A stretch of DNA of 64,000 bases from Paenibacillus hexagrammi (GCF_021513275.1 NZ_CP090978.1:2356001-2420000), one strand, 5' to 3'. Shown: positions 22,434 to 32,364, counted from the stretch's first letter. The notes: a model not told the origin generated them from the sequence alone. Made by a program: numbers and translations.

Positions 22434-25400
22434 ATGATCCAACGATCCAGAATGAAACGACGGATGGCGATTTTTTTAGTAGCGCTAATGATCACCAGCT
22501 TGTTCCAATCGTTTATGGCGGTCGCATTCGCGGCTGACGACATGCTCGCTTGGTATCAATTTGATCAAGCGGATGGAGGCAAGGTTAAAGATTTGTCCGG
22601 CAAAGGCAATGATGCTACGGTTGTCGGCAGCACGGCCCTGGTTGACGGACGGGATGGCAAGTCCATCAGTTTGACAGGCGGATACGTCCAGCTGCCCAAT
22701 AACTTGTTAAACAACGCTACAGCCATCACGATATCGACATGGGTACAAATGGATAGTGTGCAAAGCTATTCGCGGATATTTGATTTCGGCAGCGGCACAA
22801 CTCGCTATCTATTCTTGACCTCGACCGGCAGAAATGACGGAGCGGAAGGTCTGGCTGCAGCGATTACGACAAATGGATGGGGAAGTGAAGAGCACGTCAC
22901 CAAAGGAACTGACTTGGCCACGGGTGTATGGAAGCACGTTGCTTTGGTCATTTCCGGTAGCACAGGGACTTTGTACGAAGATGGGGTGAAAGTAGCGGAA
23001 AATAAGGAGCTTACCCTAAATCCGTCCAGTCTCGGAAACACAACAGCAAATTTTATAGGAAAATCGCAGTTCAGCGGAGATCCGACATTTAGAGGGAAGT
23101 TTGATGATTTCCGTATTTATAACAGAGCGTTAAGCGGCTCCGAAATTATGGATGCGATGGGGCTGACAGCCGATGAGATTGTCAAATCGGATCGGGATTC
23201 GATTAATCTTGGCAATCTGTTCACCGTTGATTCTGATATCACATTGCCTACGCAGGGACCGCTTGGCTCTTCAATCACTTGGCGGTCCAGTAATGAAAGC
23301 GTTATTGACACTAATGGCAAAGTCACCCGACCGGAGCCGGGTCAAGGCAATGCCAACGTTGATTTGACGGCTACGATTTCGATGAACGGATCCAGCGTAA
23401 CCAGGGAGTTCAACGTGACGGTGCTCGCTTTACTATCCGATACCGAGATTGTGAGTACGGATAAGGAAAATCTTAGTTTGGGGGATTTGGATGAAGGTGT
23501 TACTTCAGATGTGAATCTGCCTAGCACTGGCCAACTCGGGTCTGTGATCTCCTGGCAGACGAGTAACGCAAGTGTCATGGATGCCAGCGGCAAAGTCACC
23601 CGACCCGACAACGGCCAAGGTGATGCAGAAGTGACCCTCACAGCTACATTGACACATGGTCAGGCGATGGATACGAAAATTTTCCATACTAAGGTCATTG
23701 AGAAGTCCTTTGTACTTGCGATTAAGAGTATCGAGGCCATCCATGTTCAGACTGTAGCAGGTACAGCCCCGACACTTCCGGATTCCGTGATTGGGGAATA
23801 TAACGACGGGAAATCATCGAGACAGATGAAGGTCGTATGGGATCCTATAGATTCTGCTCAGTACACGCAGACAGGAGATTTCCAAGTTGAAGGAAATGTT
23901 CAGGGAACGGAGATTCAAGCAGTTGCTCATGTCTCAGTAAAAAGCATAATGTTCCAGGCTACCTGGAATACGAACCGTTTGATGCCGGGAGAGAAACTGC
24001 AGACTGTGGTAGAAGGAAAGAACACAAGCGACAATGCCGTTCCGGCTTTGGTGACCTTAGCACTTTATGATCAGGAAGGTAAAATGCGGCAAGCCGTGCA
24101 TGACTCCAAAGAAGTTGGGGCACAATCTTCTGCCAGCCTGACTGCGGAGTTGGAGCTTCCTGCCGACGTTACGGGTTATACCGCTAAGGTGTTTGTGTGG
24201 GAAGGCGATGATATCAAAGCCTCGAGCTTACAGCCTCTTGCCGGTGTCGTCCAGCTTGGTCACATTGCGGGACCTCCTGCGATTCCCGCTGGCTTAGCCG
24301 CTGTAACGGAGGAAGGGACTTCCCAAGTGATCGTGTCCTGGGAGGAGACGGAAGGAGCAGAAAGCTACGACTTGGAAGTGGATGGAGTTGTTATGAACCA
24401 TGTGACAAGTCCTTATCACTACAGCGGCACCTATAACTCTACACACTCTTTTGCAGTTAGAGCTGTAAGTAAGGATGGCGCAAGTGCATGGAGCCTCTCC
24501 CAGAGCGCAACCATTCAAGCAGTGCCCGGCAATGCCAGTTGGGTCGTACAGCCGTTTAGCTTGAAACAGGTTTCACTGGAATCCAGCCCTTTCACCGAAA
24601 ACAGAGATCGCACCTACTCCATGCTGTTATTCCTGGACAATGACCGCATGCTGTACAACTTCCGGGCCGCTGCCGGACTCTCAACAGAAGGAGCGCAGCC
24701 GCTGGGCGGTTGGGATGCTCCGAACTCCAATCTTCGCGGACATTCCACCGGGCATTATTTGTCAGCATTGTCCATGGCGTATGCAAGCAGCGGTGATACG
24801 AGATTCAAGGATAAGCTTGATGATATGATCACCGAATTAGGCAAGGTTCAGGATGCAATGCCATCCCAGGGCTATAGTGAGGGATTTTTGAGCGGATATT
24901 CCGAGGATCAATTCATAAAACTGGAGTCTTACGCGTCTTATCCAACGATTTGGGCCCCTTACTACACACTACATAAAATTATGGCCGGTTTGGTAGATGC
25001 GTACCGCTATACGGGGAATGAACAGGCGCTTGATATCGCCGATAAGATGGGCGATTGGGTCTACGGAAGGCTTAGCGTACTACCCAAAGAGCAACTGAAG
25101 AAGATGTGGAGTCTATACATCGCCGGCGAGTACGGCGGAATGAATGACGTCATGGCTGAGCTGTATGCGATTACCGGTAAGGAACAGCACTTGAAGACTG
25201 CTCAATTTTTCGATAATGAGACGTTATTTGCTCCGACAGCTGACAACATCGATACACTGACGGGGAAACATGCGAATCAGCATATTCCACAAATTACAGG
25301 CGCACTGCGCGTTTATGATCAAACCAATGATGCGAGCTATTACAAGGTTGCCGAAAACTTCTGGCACATGGTCGTTGATAAACGCACTTTTAGCATCGGT

Positions 25401-26282
25401 GGAACCGGCGAAGGCGAGTTTTTCAAGGGCGCTGACGCTATCGCATCCATCATTGACGATAAAGATGCCGAAACCTGTGCAACCTACAACATGCTCAAAC
25501 TGACGCGCAATCTGTTCTTCCATAATCCGGACCCGCAGTACATGGATTACTATGAAAGAGCGCTATACAACCACATTCTTGCTTCTCAGAACCAAGCTGA
25601 TCCGCATGGCGGTACGACCTACTTCGTTCCGCTGGGTCCGGGCAATCAAAAGAGCTATTCCAATGACTATAATTCATTCACCTGCTGCATGGGAACCGGT
25701 CTTGAGAATCATGTGAAATACCAGGAGTCCATCTATTTCTACTCAACGGATTTATCGACATTGTATGTCAATCTGTATATTCCTTCGACTTTGCACTGGG
25801 AAGCTAAAGGCTTCACGATTAAACAAACGACGTCTTATCCGAATGAAGGCGCAACTTCACTCACTGTTGACGGCAGCGGCCAGCTGGATATCAAGCTGCG
25901 CGTTCCATACTGGGTAGAGGAAGGGTATACGGTTAAAGTTAACGGCGTTGAACAAAATATCGCGGCTGTTCCCGGTACCTATGTCACCATCAGCAGGGTC
26001 TGGTCGCCTGGAGACAAAATCGATATCTCCATGCCGTTCAGTCTGCGTCTAGAGAAGACGCCAGATGATCCTAGCACCGGCAGCATCATGTATGGACCAC
26101 TCCTCATGGTCGGCAAAAGCAACAGTACATCCTGGACGAATCTGAAGCTGAACACGGAAAACTTGTCCCAGTCCATCACACCGACAGGCACGTTAAGCTT
26201 TTCGACCAATGGTATTCCATTGGTTCCCATGTACCAGGCTTATAATTTCCGTTATCATGCTTACTTCAAAATCAATCAGTAA
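22434..26282 (+). CDS. Secreted GH127 enzyme with LamG and Ig-like modules
   Basis: The start ATG 22434 is preceded by GGAGGAGG; an upstream in-frame ATG at 22401 is less well placed. The 1,282-residue protein opens with a signal peptide ending AVAFA. Then come a LamG-like carbohydrate-binding domain (about 40-235), two atrophied bacterial Ig repeats (245-430, ITWRSSNESVIDTNGKVTRP type), one Big_4 domain (430-510), a beta-rich linker with an FN3-like unit (618-705) and a GH127 catalytic domain from about 715 to the end. Catalytic-site marks are AETCATYNMLKLTR near residue 1012 and FTCCMGTGLE near 1081. Unlike the two giant enzymes it has no dockerin; the adaptor gene starts 17 bases after its stop. 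Confidence 0.88.
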   Translation: MIQRSRMKRRMAIFLVALMITSLFQSFMAVAFAADDMLAWYQFDQADGGKVKDLSGKGNDATVVGSTALVDGRDGKSISLTGGYVQLPNNLLNNATAITISTWVQMDSVQSYSRIFDFGSGTTRYLFLTSTGRNDGAEGLAAAITTNGWGSEEHVTKGTDLATGVWKHVALVISGSTGTLYEDGVKVAENKELTLNPSSLGNTTANFIGKSQFSGDPTFRGKFDDFRIYNRALSGSEIMDAMGLTADEIVKSDRDSINLGNLFTVDSDITLPTQGPLGSSITWRSSNESVIDTNGKVTRPEPGQGNANVDLTATISMNGSSVTREFNVTVLALLSDTEIVSTDKENLSLGDLDEGVTSDVNLPSTGQLGSVISWQTSNASVMDASGKVTRPDNGQGDAEVTLTATLTHGQAMDTKIFHTKVIEKSFVLAIKSIEAIHVQTVAGTAPTLPDSVIGEYNDGKSSRQMKVVWDPIDSAQYTQTGDFQVEGNVQGTEIQAVAHVSVKSIMFQATWNTNRLMPGEKLQTVVEGKNTSDNAVPALVTLALYDQEGKMRQAVHDSKEVGAQSSASLTAELELPADVTGYTAKVFVWEGDDIKASSLQPLAGVVQLGHIAGPPAIPAGLAAVTEEGTSQVIVSWEETEGAESYDLEVDGVVMNHVTSPYHYSGTYNSTHSFAVRAVSKDGASAWSLSQSATIQAVPGNASWVVQPFSLKQVSLESSPFTENRDRTYSMLLFLDNDRMLYNFRAAAGLSTEGAQPLGGWDAPNSNLRGHSTGHYLSALSMAYASSGDTRFKDKLDDMITELGKVQDAMPSQGYSEGFLSGYSEDQFIKLESYASYPTIWAPYYTLHKIMAGLVDAYRYTGNEQALDIADKMGDWVYGRLSVLPKEQLKKMWSLYIAGEYGGMNDVMAELYAITGKEQHLKTAQFFDNETLFAPTADNIDTLTGKHANQHIPQITGALRVYDQTNDASYYKVAENFWHMVVDKRTFSIGGTGEGEFFKGADAIASIIDDKDAETCATYNMLKLTRNLFFHNPDPQYMDYYERALYNHILASQNQADPHGGTTYFVPLGPGNQKSYSNDYNSFTCCMGTGLENHVKYQESIYFYSTDLSTLYVNLYIPSTLHWEAKGFTIKQTTSYPNEGATSLTVDGSGQLDIKLRVPYWVEEGYTVKVNGVEQNIAAVPGTYVTISRVWSPGDKIDISMPFSLRLEKTPDDPSTGSIMYGPLLMVGKSNSTSWTNLKLNTENLSQSITPTGTLSFSTNGIPLVPMYQAYNFRYHAYFKINQ

Positions 26283-26298
26283 AGGAGGGAACATCCCG

Positions 26299-27504
26299 AT
26301 GTACAAACGAATCACAATCTTGTGTATGTCGATTATGATCGCGGCTTCTCTGACTGTCTCTGCCTCGGCAGCTGGAGCGAATGCGTTGTCCGGCAATCAG
26401 GAGATACATCTCGATTCCATCGTCGTTGATCAAGCCTCCCGCTTTGTGACCATTAAGGGCGATATCACCGCAGGCGAAGGATCAGAAGTAACTGCCAGAG
26501 TGATTGATCCAAACGGAAAAGTAGATTACATGAATCAGACAACGAGCGGACCGAATGGTGCTTTTGCTTTTACTTACGTGCCCAATGAGGCGGTCAGCGG
26601 GGATTATCAGTTGAGTGTTGGAGGCGAAGGAGTGAATTCGCCGGTTGGCAGTCAGTTCGAAATCGGAGAAGCCGGTACAATAGCCGGTGCAACCTTATCC
26701 GGTCCCGACTCTGTCTCCTCCGGACAATCGTTTGATCTGACATATGGACTGCAGCATGTCGGTCAAGAGGTAGCGGCGGAAGATATTACTGTGACTTATG
26801 ACACGTATAAGCTGAACTTCGCCTCTGCGACGTCCCTGGATGAAGACACGTTCGCCATCGTCGGTCAGAAGGAATCTCCCGGACAGGTTCGATTACTAGG
26901 CGTCCACTTGGCGGAGTCCGGCACGAATCCGAATAAATCCTTGATGACACTCACCTTCACAGCTAAAACAGATGTATCTTCAGGAATTGCGGCTATCGCA
27001 GTTGCTCAAGTAATGACTGCCAATCAAGCAGGTGTTGAGACAGAGTTAAGCGGAGCTTCCTATCAGGTACAAATCAATACTATAGATAAAACCACCTTGA
27101 ACGACCTCATTGATGAAGCCCGACAAGCACATGATACGGCTGTAGAAGGCAATCATGCCGGACAATATCCAACCGGAGCCAAAGCGGCTCTGCAGACTGC
27201 AATCGATCTAGCCGTCAAAGTGGCCGACAATGGAACAGCAACACAAGAGCAGATTGAGCAGGCGACAACGGATTTGAGTGCAGCATTGACAGCATTCCGT
27301 AACTCCGTTATCACTTCCATACCGGGAGATCACAACCATGACGATAAGCTCAGTATCGGTGATTTGGCAATCGTGGCGAACGTCTACGGACTGCAAGAAG
27401 GAGACGAAGGATGGGAAGCTGCGCAAAGCAGCGATATCAATCACGACGGCAAAATCGATATTGAGGATCTTGCAGCTTTGGCAAGATTGATTTTGAGCTG
27501 GTGA
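26299..27504 (+). CDS. Small secreted cohesin-FIVAR-dockerin adaptor protein
   Basis: The start ATG 26299 has AAAGGAGGG upstream. The 401-residue protein has a signal peptide (to SASA, about residue 24), an Ig-like domain (35-125), a cohesin-like domain (130-270, LSGPDSVSSGQSFDLTYGLQ), a FIVAR helix bundle (272-340) and a type I dockerin (345-401; DHNHDDKLSIGDLAIVA and DINHDGKIDIEDLAALA). These last three modules match the C-termini of the two giant enzymes. There is no catalytic domain. It follows the GH127 gene, which lacks these modules, so it may link that enzyme or others into a complex. The linking role is inference. Confidence 0.82.
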   Translation: MYKRITILCMSIMIAASLTVSASAAGANALSGNQEIHLDSIVVDQASRFVTIKGDITAGEGSEVTARVIDPNGKVDYMNQTTSGPNGAFAFTYVPNEAVSGDYQLSVGGEGVNSPVGSQFEIGEAGTIAGATLSGPDSVSSGQSFDLTYGLQHVGQEVAAEDITVTYDTYKLNFASATSLDEDTFAIVGQKESPGQVRLLGVHLAESGTNPNKSLMTLTFTAKTDVSSGIAAIAVAQVMTANQAGVETELSGASYQVQINTIDKTTLNDLIDEARQAHDTAVEGNHAGQYPTGAKAALQTAIDLAVKVADNGTATQEQIEQATTDLSAALTAFRNSVITSIPGDHNHDDKLSIGDLAIVANVYGLQEGDEGWEAAQSSDINHDGKIDIEDLAALARLILSW

Positions 27505-27530
27505 GCATGTAGTTGAGTCTGGTAGGTGGA

Positions 27531-27563
27531 AAAGAGGCTGGTGAACATTCACCAGTCTTTTCT
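27531..27563 (+). terminator. Rho-independent terminator after the adaptor gene
   Basis: GACTGGTGAA-type stem, read as GGCTGGTGAA and TTCACCAGTC with a two-base loop, flanked by AAAGA and TTTTCTT. It closes the GH127-adaptor transcript. Confidence 0.75.
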
Positions 27564-27750
27564 TATTGTCAATGGAGTCGTATTTGTATCGGAAGATTGA
27601 TTCTCTTTTTTTAGAAAATCGCATTTTCATAACGGATTCACCGCCAAGTATAGCAGGGGAGGGGGAATTTGGTAAGATGAGCGTGTAATCGCATTCATGG
27701 AATCAAAGCTTGATTTAGCTCCTTAATGGAGGTGATTCGATATCAAAAAA

Positions 27751-29331
27751 GTGTTTGTAATTGACGACGAAATTCTTGTAAGAGAAGCTATGCGGGAGAG
27801 AATCGACTGGAAGCGGGAAGGATTTATATACTGCGGTGACGCTCCTGACGGGGAGGTTGCGCTCTCTGTCATTGAACGAGTAAGTCCGGATATTGTAATC
27901 ACGGATATCGAAATGCCTTTTATGAATGGACTGGAAGTTAGTCGAATTCTCAAAAAAAATATGCCTTCGGTCAAAGTTGTTGTGATGAGTGGTCATGACG
28001 AGTTCCGATATGTGAGAGAAGCGCTTCGCTACGGTGTGTTTGAATATTGTTTAAAACCGATATCCCAGGCAGAGCTTCTCGGGATCTTGCGAAAGGTAGC
28101 GTCTCAAATTGATGCCGAAAGGCAGCGCATGATGGAGCTTGAGATCATGAAGCAAAGAGCGGAAAGCTTTATCCAGGTTGCCCGCGAAAAACTGCTCCGA
28201 GAACTTTGTTTCGGTACAACTCATGCCATTGACATAGGAAAGTCAGCAGCAGAATTAAATCTGGATTTAGCGGCTGATCGCTATATGATTATGATTATCG
28301 AATCCCATTTAGATGATGAATATCACCGTGGCAATAGGTCCGGTATACTTAAGGAGATATGCAGTCTCGTGCAGTGTCGACTCACCGAATCTTTTTATTT
28401 TCAAATGAACGCCGATACGGTCGTTTGGCTGGTTAAGGGAAATTGTGAGCAGGAGCTGACGAAGCGGGCCGAGCAATTTATACATAGAGACGTGCCTCAT
28501 GTGGAGATCATGTTGAGCTGTAAGTTATATGTAGGTGTAGGCGGAAGGAAGAGCAGGTTAGACAAGATTCCGAGCTCTTACCAAGAAGCCGTATCGGATC
28601 TATCGACTCATTTTGCCAGAAAAGCAGAGAAAAATGGTAAGAATCGTTTCACCATTGCACTAAAAGAGTTTACTCAGATCGACAGGAATAAACTCATCGC
28701 ATTTATCAAATCGGGAAAAGCCGTGGACGTGGATGCATTCGTGAAGCAGTTCATCGCGCCGTTTAAAGACACAGATTGGGCCCAGTCCTTCACTGGCTAT
28801 CATCTATGTTTGGATGTACTTCTGACAGCGCTTCCATTCATTCGGGAAACGAATACGAATTCACAATTACAGGATGAATTGATTTTGCAGCTTGAGACAA
28901 GTGTTACAGAAATAACAGATTATGGGGCCGCTTTCACATTCATTTCTGAATTATTGGGATTTGTAATCACTCGTCGGGATCGAAAAAAACATAAGAACAA
29001 CCATGATCTCATAGCAAAAGCGCAGAACTATATCAAGCTGAATTATCATGGTCAGGAATTGTCCCTTCATCTTGTTGCAGATTATGTGAATGTAAGTCCC
29101 AGCTATTTCAGTGTTCTTTTTAGCCAATTCACTGGAAAATCCTTTACGGAATACGTAACCTCCATTCGTTTAAAGCGCGCGAAGGAGCTTCTGGAAACAT
29201 CCGATGCCAAAACTTATGAAATCGCGCATATGGTAGGTTACCAAGACCCTCATTATTTCAGTACGATATTTAAAAAATCGACAGGAATTACAGCAAGAGA
29301 GTTTCGAAAGTTTATGCAGCAAGAAGGATAG
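27751..29331 (+). CDS. Orphan YesN-type response regulator with AraC domain
   Basis: A receiver domain at the N-terminus (VIDDE; phospho-acceptor in VITDIEMPF; CLKPISQ) and an AraC-type double helix-turn-helix at the C-terminus (YFSVLFSQFTGKSFTEYV; YFSTIFKKSTGITAREFR) identify it, about 526 residues long. No kinase gene is adjacent. The start is odd. The strong GGAGGTGA at 27728-27735 is six bases before an in-frame ATC (27742) that would give the normal IKKVFVIDDE, while the first conventional start, GTG 27751, is 15 bases away. Either ATC is used or an ATG has been lost. It probably regulates the polysaccharide genes upstream. Confidence 0.88.
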   Translation: MFVIDDEILVREAMRERIDWKREGFIYCGDAPDGEVALSVIERVSPDIVITDIEMPFMNGLEVSRILKKNMPSVKVVVMSGHDEFRYVREALRYGVFEYCLKPISQAELLGILRKVASQIDAERQRMMELEIMKQRAESFIQVAREKLLRELCFGTTHAIDIGKSAAELNLDLAADRYMIMIIESHLDDEYHRGNRSGILKEICSLVQCRLTESFYFQMNADTVVWLVKGNCEQELTKRAEQFIHRDVPHVEIMLSCKLYVGVGGRKSRLDKIPSSYQEAVSDLSTHFARKAEKNGKNRFTIALKEFTQIDRNKLIAFIKSGKAVDVDAFVKQFIAPFKDTDWAQSFTGYHLCLDVLLTALPFIRETNTNSQLQDELILQLETSVTEITDYGAAFTFISELLGFVITRRDRKKHKNNHDLIAKAQNYIKLNYHGQELSLHLVADYVNVSPSYFSVLFSQFTGKSFTEYVTSIRLKRAKELLETSDAKTYEIAHMVGYQDPHYFSTIFKKSTGITAREFRKFMQQEG

Positions 29332-29622
29332 GAGAGGGGAAGCTTTAATCGATCAGATTGCTCACTTTACTGAAGGACATCTTCTCACTATAAACCTCTT
29401 CCCAATAAGGCTCCGACTTGTTCTGCCATGATTTGTGGCGGATGAGGCATACCATTTTTGATCCATCATTCTATGACCCTACTTAGCCTTTTTTATCGAT
29501 TCTTGTGATTTAAGAATTCTCCGGTCCACCTTTGCCATTATACATCTCACCAAACTTTCCTAAGATAATCAACATTTTTGATTCAAGTGTTGAGATATCA
29601 ACAAAACACGTTCTTTTAACCA

Positions 29623-29671
29623 TTGAAAGCAGCTTGGTTCTATCTATAATAATAAACAGTTGTTGTTTAAT
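29623..29671 (+). promoter_or_regulatory. Promoter with overlapping palindromic operator for the alcohol dehydrogenase gene
   Basis: TTGAAA (29623-29628) and TATAAT (29647-29652) with an 18-base spacer form a good sigma-A promoter. A perfect palindrome TAAACA-GTTGT-TGTTTA at 29655-29671 covers the expected start of transcription, so a dimeric repressor is likely. The rest of the 29332-29691 gap shows nothing else that I can support. Confidence 0.55.
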
Positions 29672-29691
29672 CGGATCGCGGGAGGTTATTT

Positions 29692-30741
29692 ATGATAATT
29701 GCTAATGCACGTGCTACATTCAGTCCAGATGGTCCTTTTCAACTAACTACGATTGAGCGGAGAGATCTTCAGCCTCACGATGTCCTAATTGATATTAAAT
29801 ATGCTGGAATCTGTCACTCTGATATTCATACGGCTCGCGGCGAATGGGGACCTGTGAACTATCCTCTCGTTCCCGGGCATGAGATCGCCGGAATTGTTAC
29901 TCAGGTTGGTTTGGAAGTCACCAAATATACCGTTGGCGACCGGGTAGGGGTAGGCTGCATGGTTGACTCTTGCAGAGAGTGTGCAAACTGCCATAAGGGG
30001 GAAGAACAATACTGCTTAAATGGAATGACGGGCACCTATGGAGCGATCGATAGGTATGGGCAATATACGCAAGGCGGTTATTCCACTCACATTGTCGTTA
30101 CGGAAGATTTCGTGGTAAGAATTCCTGATGGAATGAAGCTTGACGCTGCTGCACCGCTTCTCTGTGCCGGTATCACAACGTATTCGCCGCTGCGCCATTG
30201 GGGAGCTGCTCTCGGCAAAAGGGTAGCTGTTGTAGGTCTTGGGGGTCTTGGCCATATGGCCGTGAAGCTTGCTCATGCTATGGGAGCAGAGGTTACCGTC
30301 TTGTCACAGTCACTTAAAAAGAAAGAAGACGGCTTGCGGCTTGGAGCAGATCATTATTATGCCACTAGCGATCCCGAGACGTTCACACAACTGGCTGGAT
30401 CGTTCGACCTCATCGTGAATACGGTGAGCGCGAAGATCGATATGAGCGCCTACCTTTCGCTCTTGGCACTGGACGGCACCTTGGTTAACGTTGGTGCGCC
30501 AGCAGAGCCGTTATCTGTGAACGTGTTTTCACTGATTGGTCATCGCCGGTCGTTTGCCGGATCGATGATCGGCGGCATTCGTGAAACACAGGAAATGCTT
30601 GATTTTTGCGCTGAACATGGTATAGCTCCTGAGATCGAGGTCATATCCGCCAAGGAAATTGATGAAGCCTGGGAACGCGTATTGGCTTCCGATGTCCGGT
30701 ACCGATTTGTGATCGACATCAGCACGATGGACAATGAATAA
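29692..30741 (+). CDS. Zinc-dependent alcohol dehydrogenase, CAD/YahK-like
   Basis: A 349-residue cytoplasmic medium-chain dehydrogenase. The catalytic zinc motif is [15 protein letters not shown] with GHEIAGIV, and the structural zinc cysteines are in [15 protein letters not shown]. The nucleotide-binding motif [18 protein letters not shown] precedes a Ser/Gln-rich loop typical of NADP-using aldehyde reductases. Start ATG 29692 follows GGGAGG. The palindromic operator in the promoter suggests induction, perhaps by reactive aldehydes or quinones; that is inference. A cupin gene follows 80 bases on. Confidence 0.92.
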   Translation: MIIANARATFSPDGPFQLTTIERRDLQPHDVLIDIKYAGICHSDIHTARGEWGPVNYPLVPGHEIAGIVTQVGLEVTKYTVGDRVGVGCMVDSCRECANCHKGEEQYCLNGMTGTYGAIDRYGQYTQGGYSTHIVVTEDFVVRIPDGMKLDAAAPLLCAGITTYSPLRHWGAALGKRVAVVGLGGLGHMAVKLAHAMGAEVTVLSQSLKKKEDGLRLGADHYYATSDPETFTQLAGSFDLIVNTVSAKIDMSAYLSLLALDGTLVNVGAPAEPLSVNVFSLIGHRRSFAGSMIGGIRETQEMLDFCAEHGIAPEIEVISAKEIDEAWERVLASDVRYRFVIDISTMDNE

Positions 30742-30821
30742 CAAAGTTCCTCAGCGCGGGGACTAAATGAGTAATATTTGGAGAAAATCTGAATGACAAC
30801 GAAAGAAAGTAGGAGTAATCC

Positions 30822-31217
30822 ATGAAAAACGAACAATTAAGCAACAGCACAATCTTTCCGTTAGGACAAAAAGTAGAGCAATACTTTGCCGGTGACGCAT
30901 ACTTACAAATGGTGTTTACCGATCCAACACCACTCAATACAGCTATCGGAAATGTCACGTTTGCTCCAGGCGCTCGCAATAATTGGCACTCTCACCACGC
31001 CGGGCAAGTATTATTAGTTACTGGCGGTGAGGGTTGGTATCAAGAAGAAGGAAAACCAGCTCAATCACTCCAAACAGGCGATGTGGTCAACATTCCACCG
31101 AATGTGAAACACTGGCACGGAGCTACAAAGGATAGCTGGTTTGTCCATTTAGCGCTTACACCAGGGCAAACAGATTGGCTGGAACCCGTAACCGATGATG
31201 AATATAACCAACTGTAA
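30822..31217 (+). CDS. Small cupin-domain protein
   Basis: A 131-residue single-domain cupin. Metal-ligand histidines appear in NNWHSHHAGQVLLVTGGEG and in the second motif NIPPNVKHWHGA. Such proteins often accompany carboxymuconolactone decarboxylase-like or oxidoreductase genes and may detoxify or isomerise small carbonyl compounds, but the substrate cannot be read from the sequence. Start ATG 30822 follows AGGAG. It lies just after the alcohol dehydrogenase and shares its orientation. Confidence 0.82.
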   Translation: MKNEQLSNSTIFPLGQKVEQYFAGDAYLQMVFTDPTPLNTAIGNVTFAPGARNNWHSHHAGQVLLVTGGEGWYQEEGKPAQSLQTGDVVNIPPNVKHWHGATKDSWFVHLALTPGQTDWLEPVTDDEYNQL

Positions 31218-31240
31218 AAAGGCACAAAATGACAAACAGA

Positions 31241-31266
31241 AACGGCAGCCAATTGAGGCTGCCGTT
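31241..31266 (+). terminator. Rho-independent terminator after the cupin gene
   Basis: Perfect stem AACGGCAGCC / GGCTGCCGTT with a six-base loop. It sits between convergent genes; the T run is short. Confidence 0.6.
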
Positions 31267-31330
31267 GTCAGTTTATCGATAAAGCAGGGTCTATTTCGAG
31301 CTTCCGTAGCTAATCTATAAATAATGAAGA

Positions 31331-31558
31331 TTAGTCGTCTCCAAACGAAAACAACAGTCCGCCAATCCCGATCAAGAGCAAGGTTCCCAATAAACCAAGG
31401 GCTAGGAATCCGAATCCTCCAACGAATAATAACAAATGCGGAAACAAGAAAAAGCAAATCAATCCAATCGGAATGAGCCATATAAGCAGCTTGAAGGTGA
31501 CCTTTAGTACCTTCCACAGCAAAATCGCGGCAAGGATGCCGATGATGAGATGCAGCAT
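31331..31558 (-). CDS. Small hydrophobic membrane protein
   Basis: Start ATG 31558 follows GGAAGGGATGG, giving 75 residues. Almost the whole chain is hydrophobic, with two or three membrane helices (LIIGILAAILLWKVL, LLIWLIPIGLICFFLF, LGLLGTLLLIGIGGLLF), and it ends in SFGDD. It resembles short uncharacterised membrane proteins of Paenibacillus and relatives. No function can be assigned. Confidence 0.6.
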   Translation of the reverse strand: MLHLIIGILAAILLWKVLKVTFKLLIWLIPIGLICFFLFPHLLLFVGGFGFLALGLLGTLLLIGIGGLLFSFGDD

Positions 31559-31713
31559 AAGTAACCATCCCTTCCTGAATAGGATATGAGTATTATAACA
31601 TCTAACGTATGTCGACAAATCGGTCTGCGGCAGGAGAAGCAGCGGAAGGCGAAACATGGGTTGTGTATGGTAAAATGGTCTGGGAATAGTCGGAACATAT
31701 GATGGAGGGAGAA

Positions 31714-32349
31714 ATGGACTTTAAGATTGAACCGCCCAAAATTCTTACTGAGACTCTCGAAACAATGTCAATCGTGTCTTTCGAATCAAAAGAGGAGATC
31801 AGTAACGGAGTTATTGAAAATGTAACCATAGAGCATCAAGAGGCCGTCAGGGTTTCTATGGAGAAAATGATGTTTAGACATGTAACCATTACGGAGTCAT
31901 CGCTCGAACAAATCGAGTTTACAGATATGGTGTTCGAGAATTGTGATTTTTCAAATGTGAATTTTACAACTTCATTCATCCATCGTACCGAGTTTAGAAA
32001 TTGTAAACTCATTGGAACGAATTTCTCACAAAGCAGGTTGCAAAATGTCCGATTTCTAAACTGTTTGGGCGATTTTTCTAATTTTCGTTTCATAAATATG
32101 AAACAGGTGAGTTTTGAGGATTGTTCCTTACTTAGTGCCGACTTTTACACTGCTGCTCATCAAAAATTAAACTTTACCCGTTGTAACATGGATCAAATGT
32201 ATATGGTCGGAACAAAGTTAAAGGGAGTAGATCTTAGCGATTGTAGCTTCGATGTTCTAACTGTGGAAGCAGACGATTTAGATGGTTGTATGATTGCTAG
32301 TCATCAAGCTTCAACTTTTGTGGGGCTTATGGGAATGATCATTCGGTAA
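31714..32349 (+). CDS. Pentapeptide-repeat protein
   Basis: The start ATG 31714 is preceded by GGAGG five bases away; upstream ATGs at 31699 and 31702 overlap that site. The 211-residue protein has repeated A(D/N)(L/F)xx-like units, for example FENCDFSNVNFTTSFIHRTE, FRNCKLIGTNFSQSRLQNVR and MDQMYMVGTKLKGVDLSDC. These should fold as a right-handed quadrilateral beta helix. Some relatives protect DNA gyrase from quinolones, but most have no known role and nothing here singles that out. Confidence 0.85.
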   Translation: MDFKIEPPKILTETLETMSIVSFESKEEISNGVIENVTIEHQEAVRVSMEKMMFRHVTITESSLEQIEFTDMVFENCDFSNVNFTTSFIHRTEFRNCKLIGTNFSQSRLQNVRFLNCLGDFSNFRFINMKQVSFEDCSLLSADFYTAAHQKLNFTRCNMDQMYMVGTKLKGVDLSDCSFDVLTVEADDLDGCMIASHQASTFVGLMGMIIR

Positions 32350-32364
32350 ACTTATGAAGTGTGA

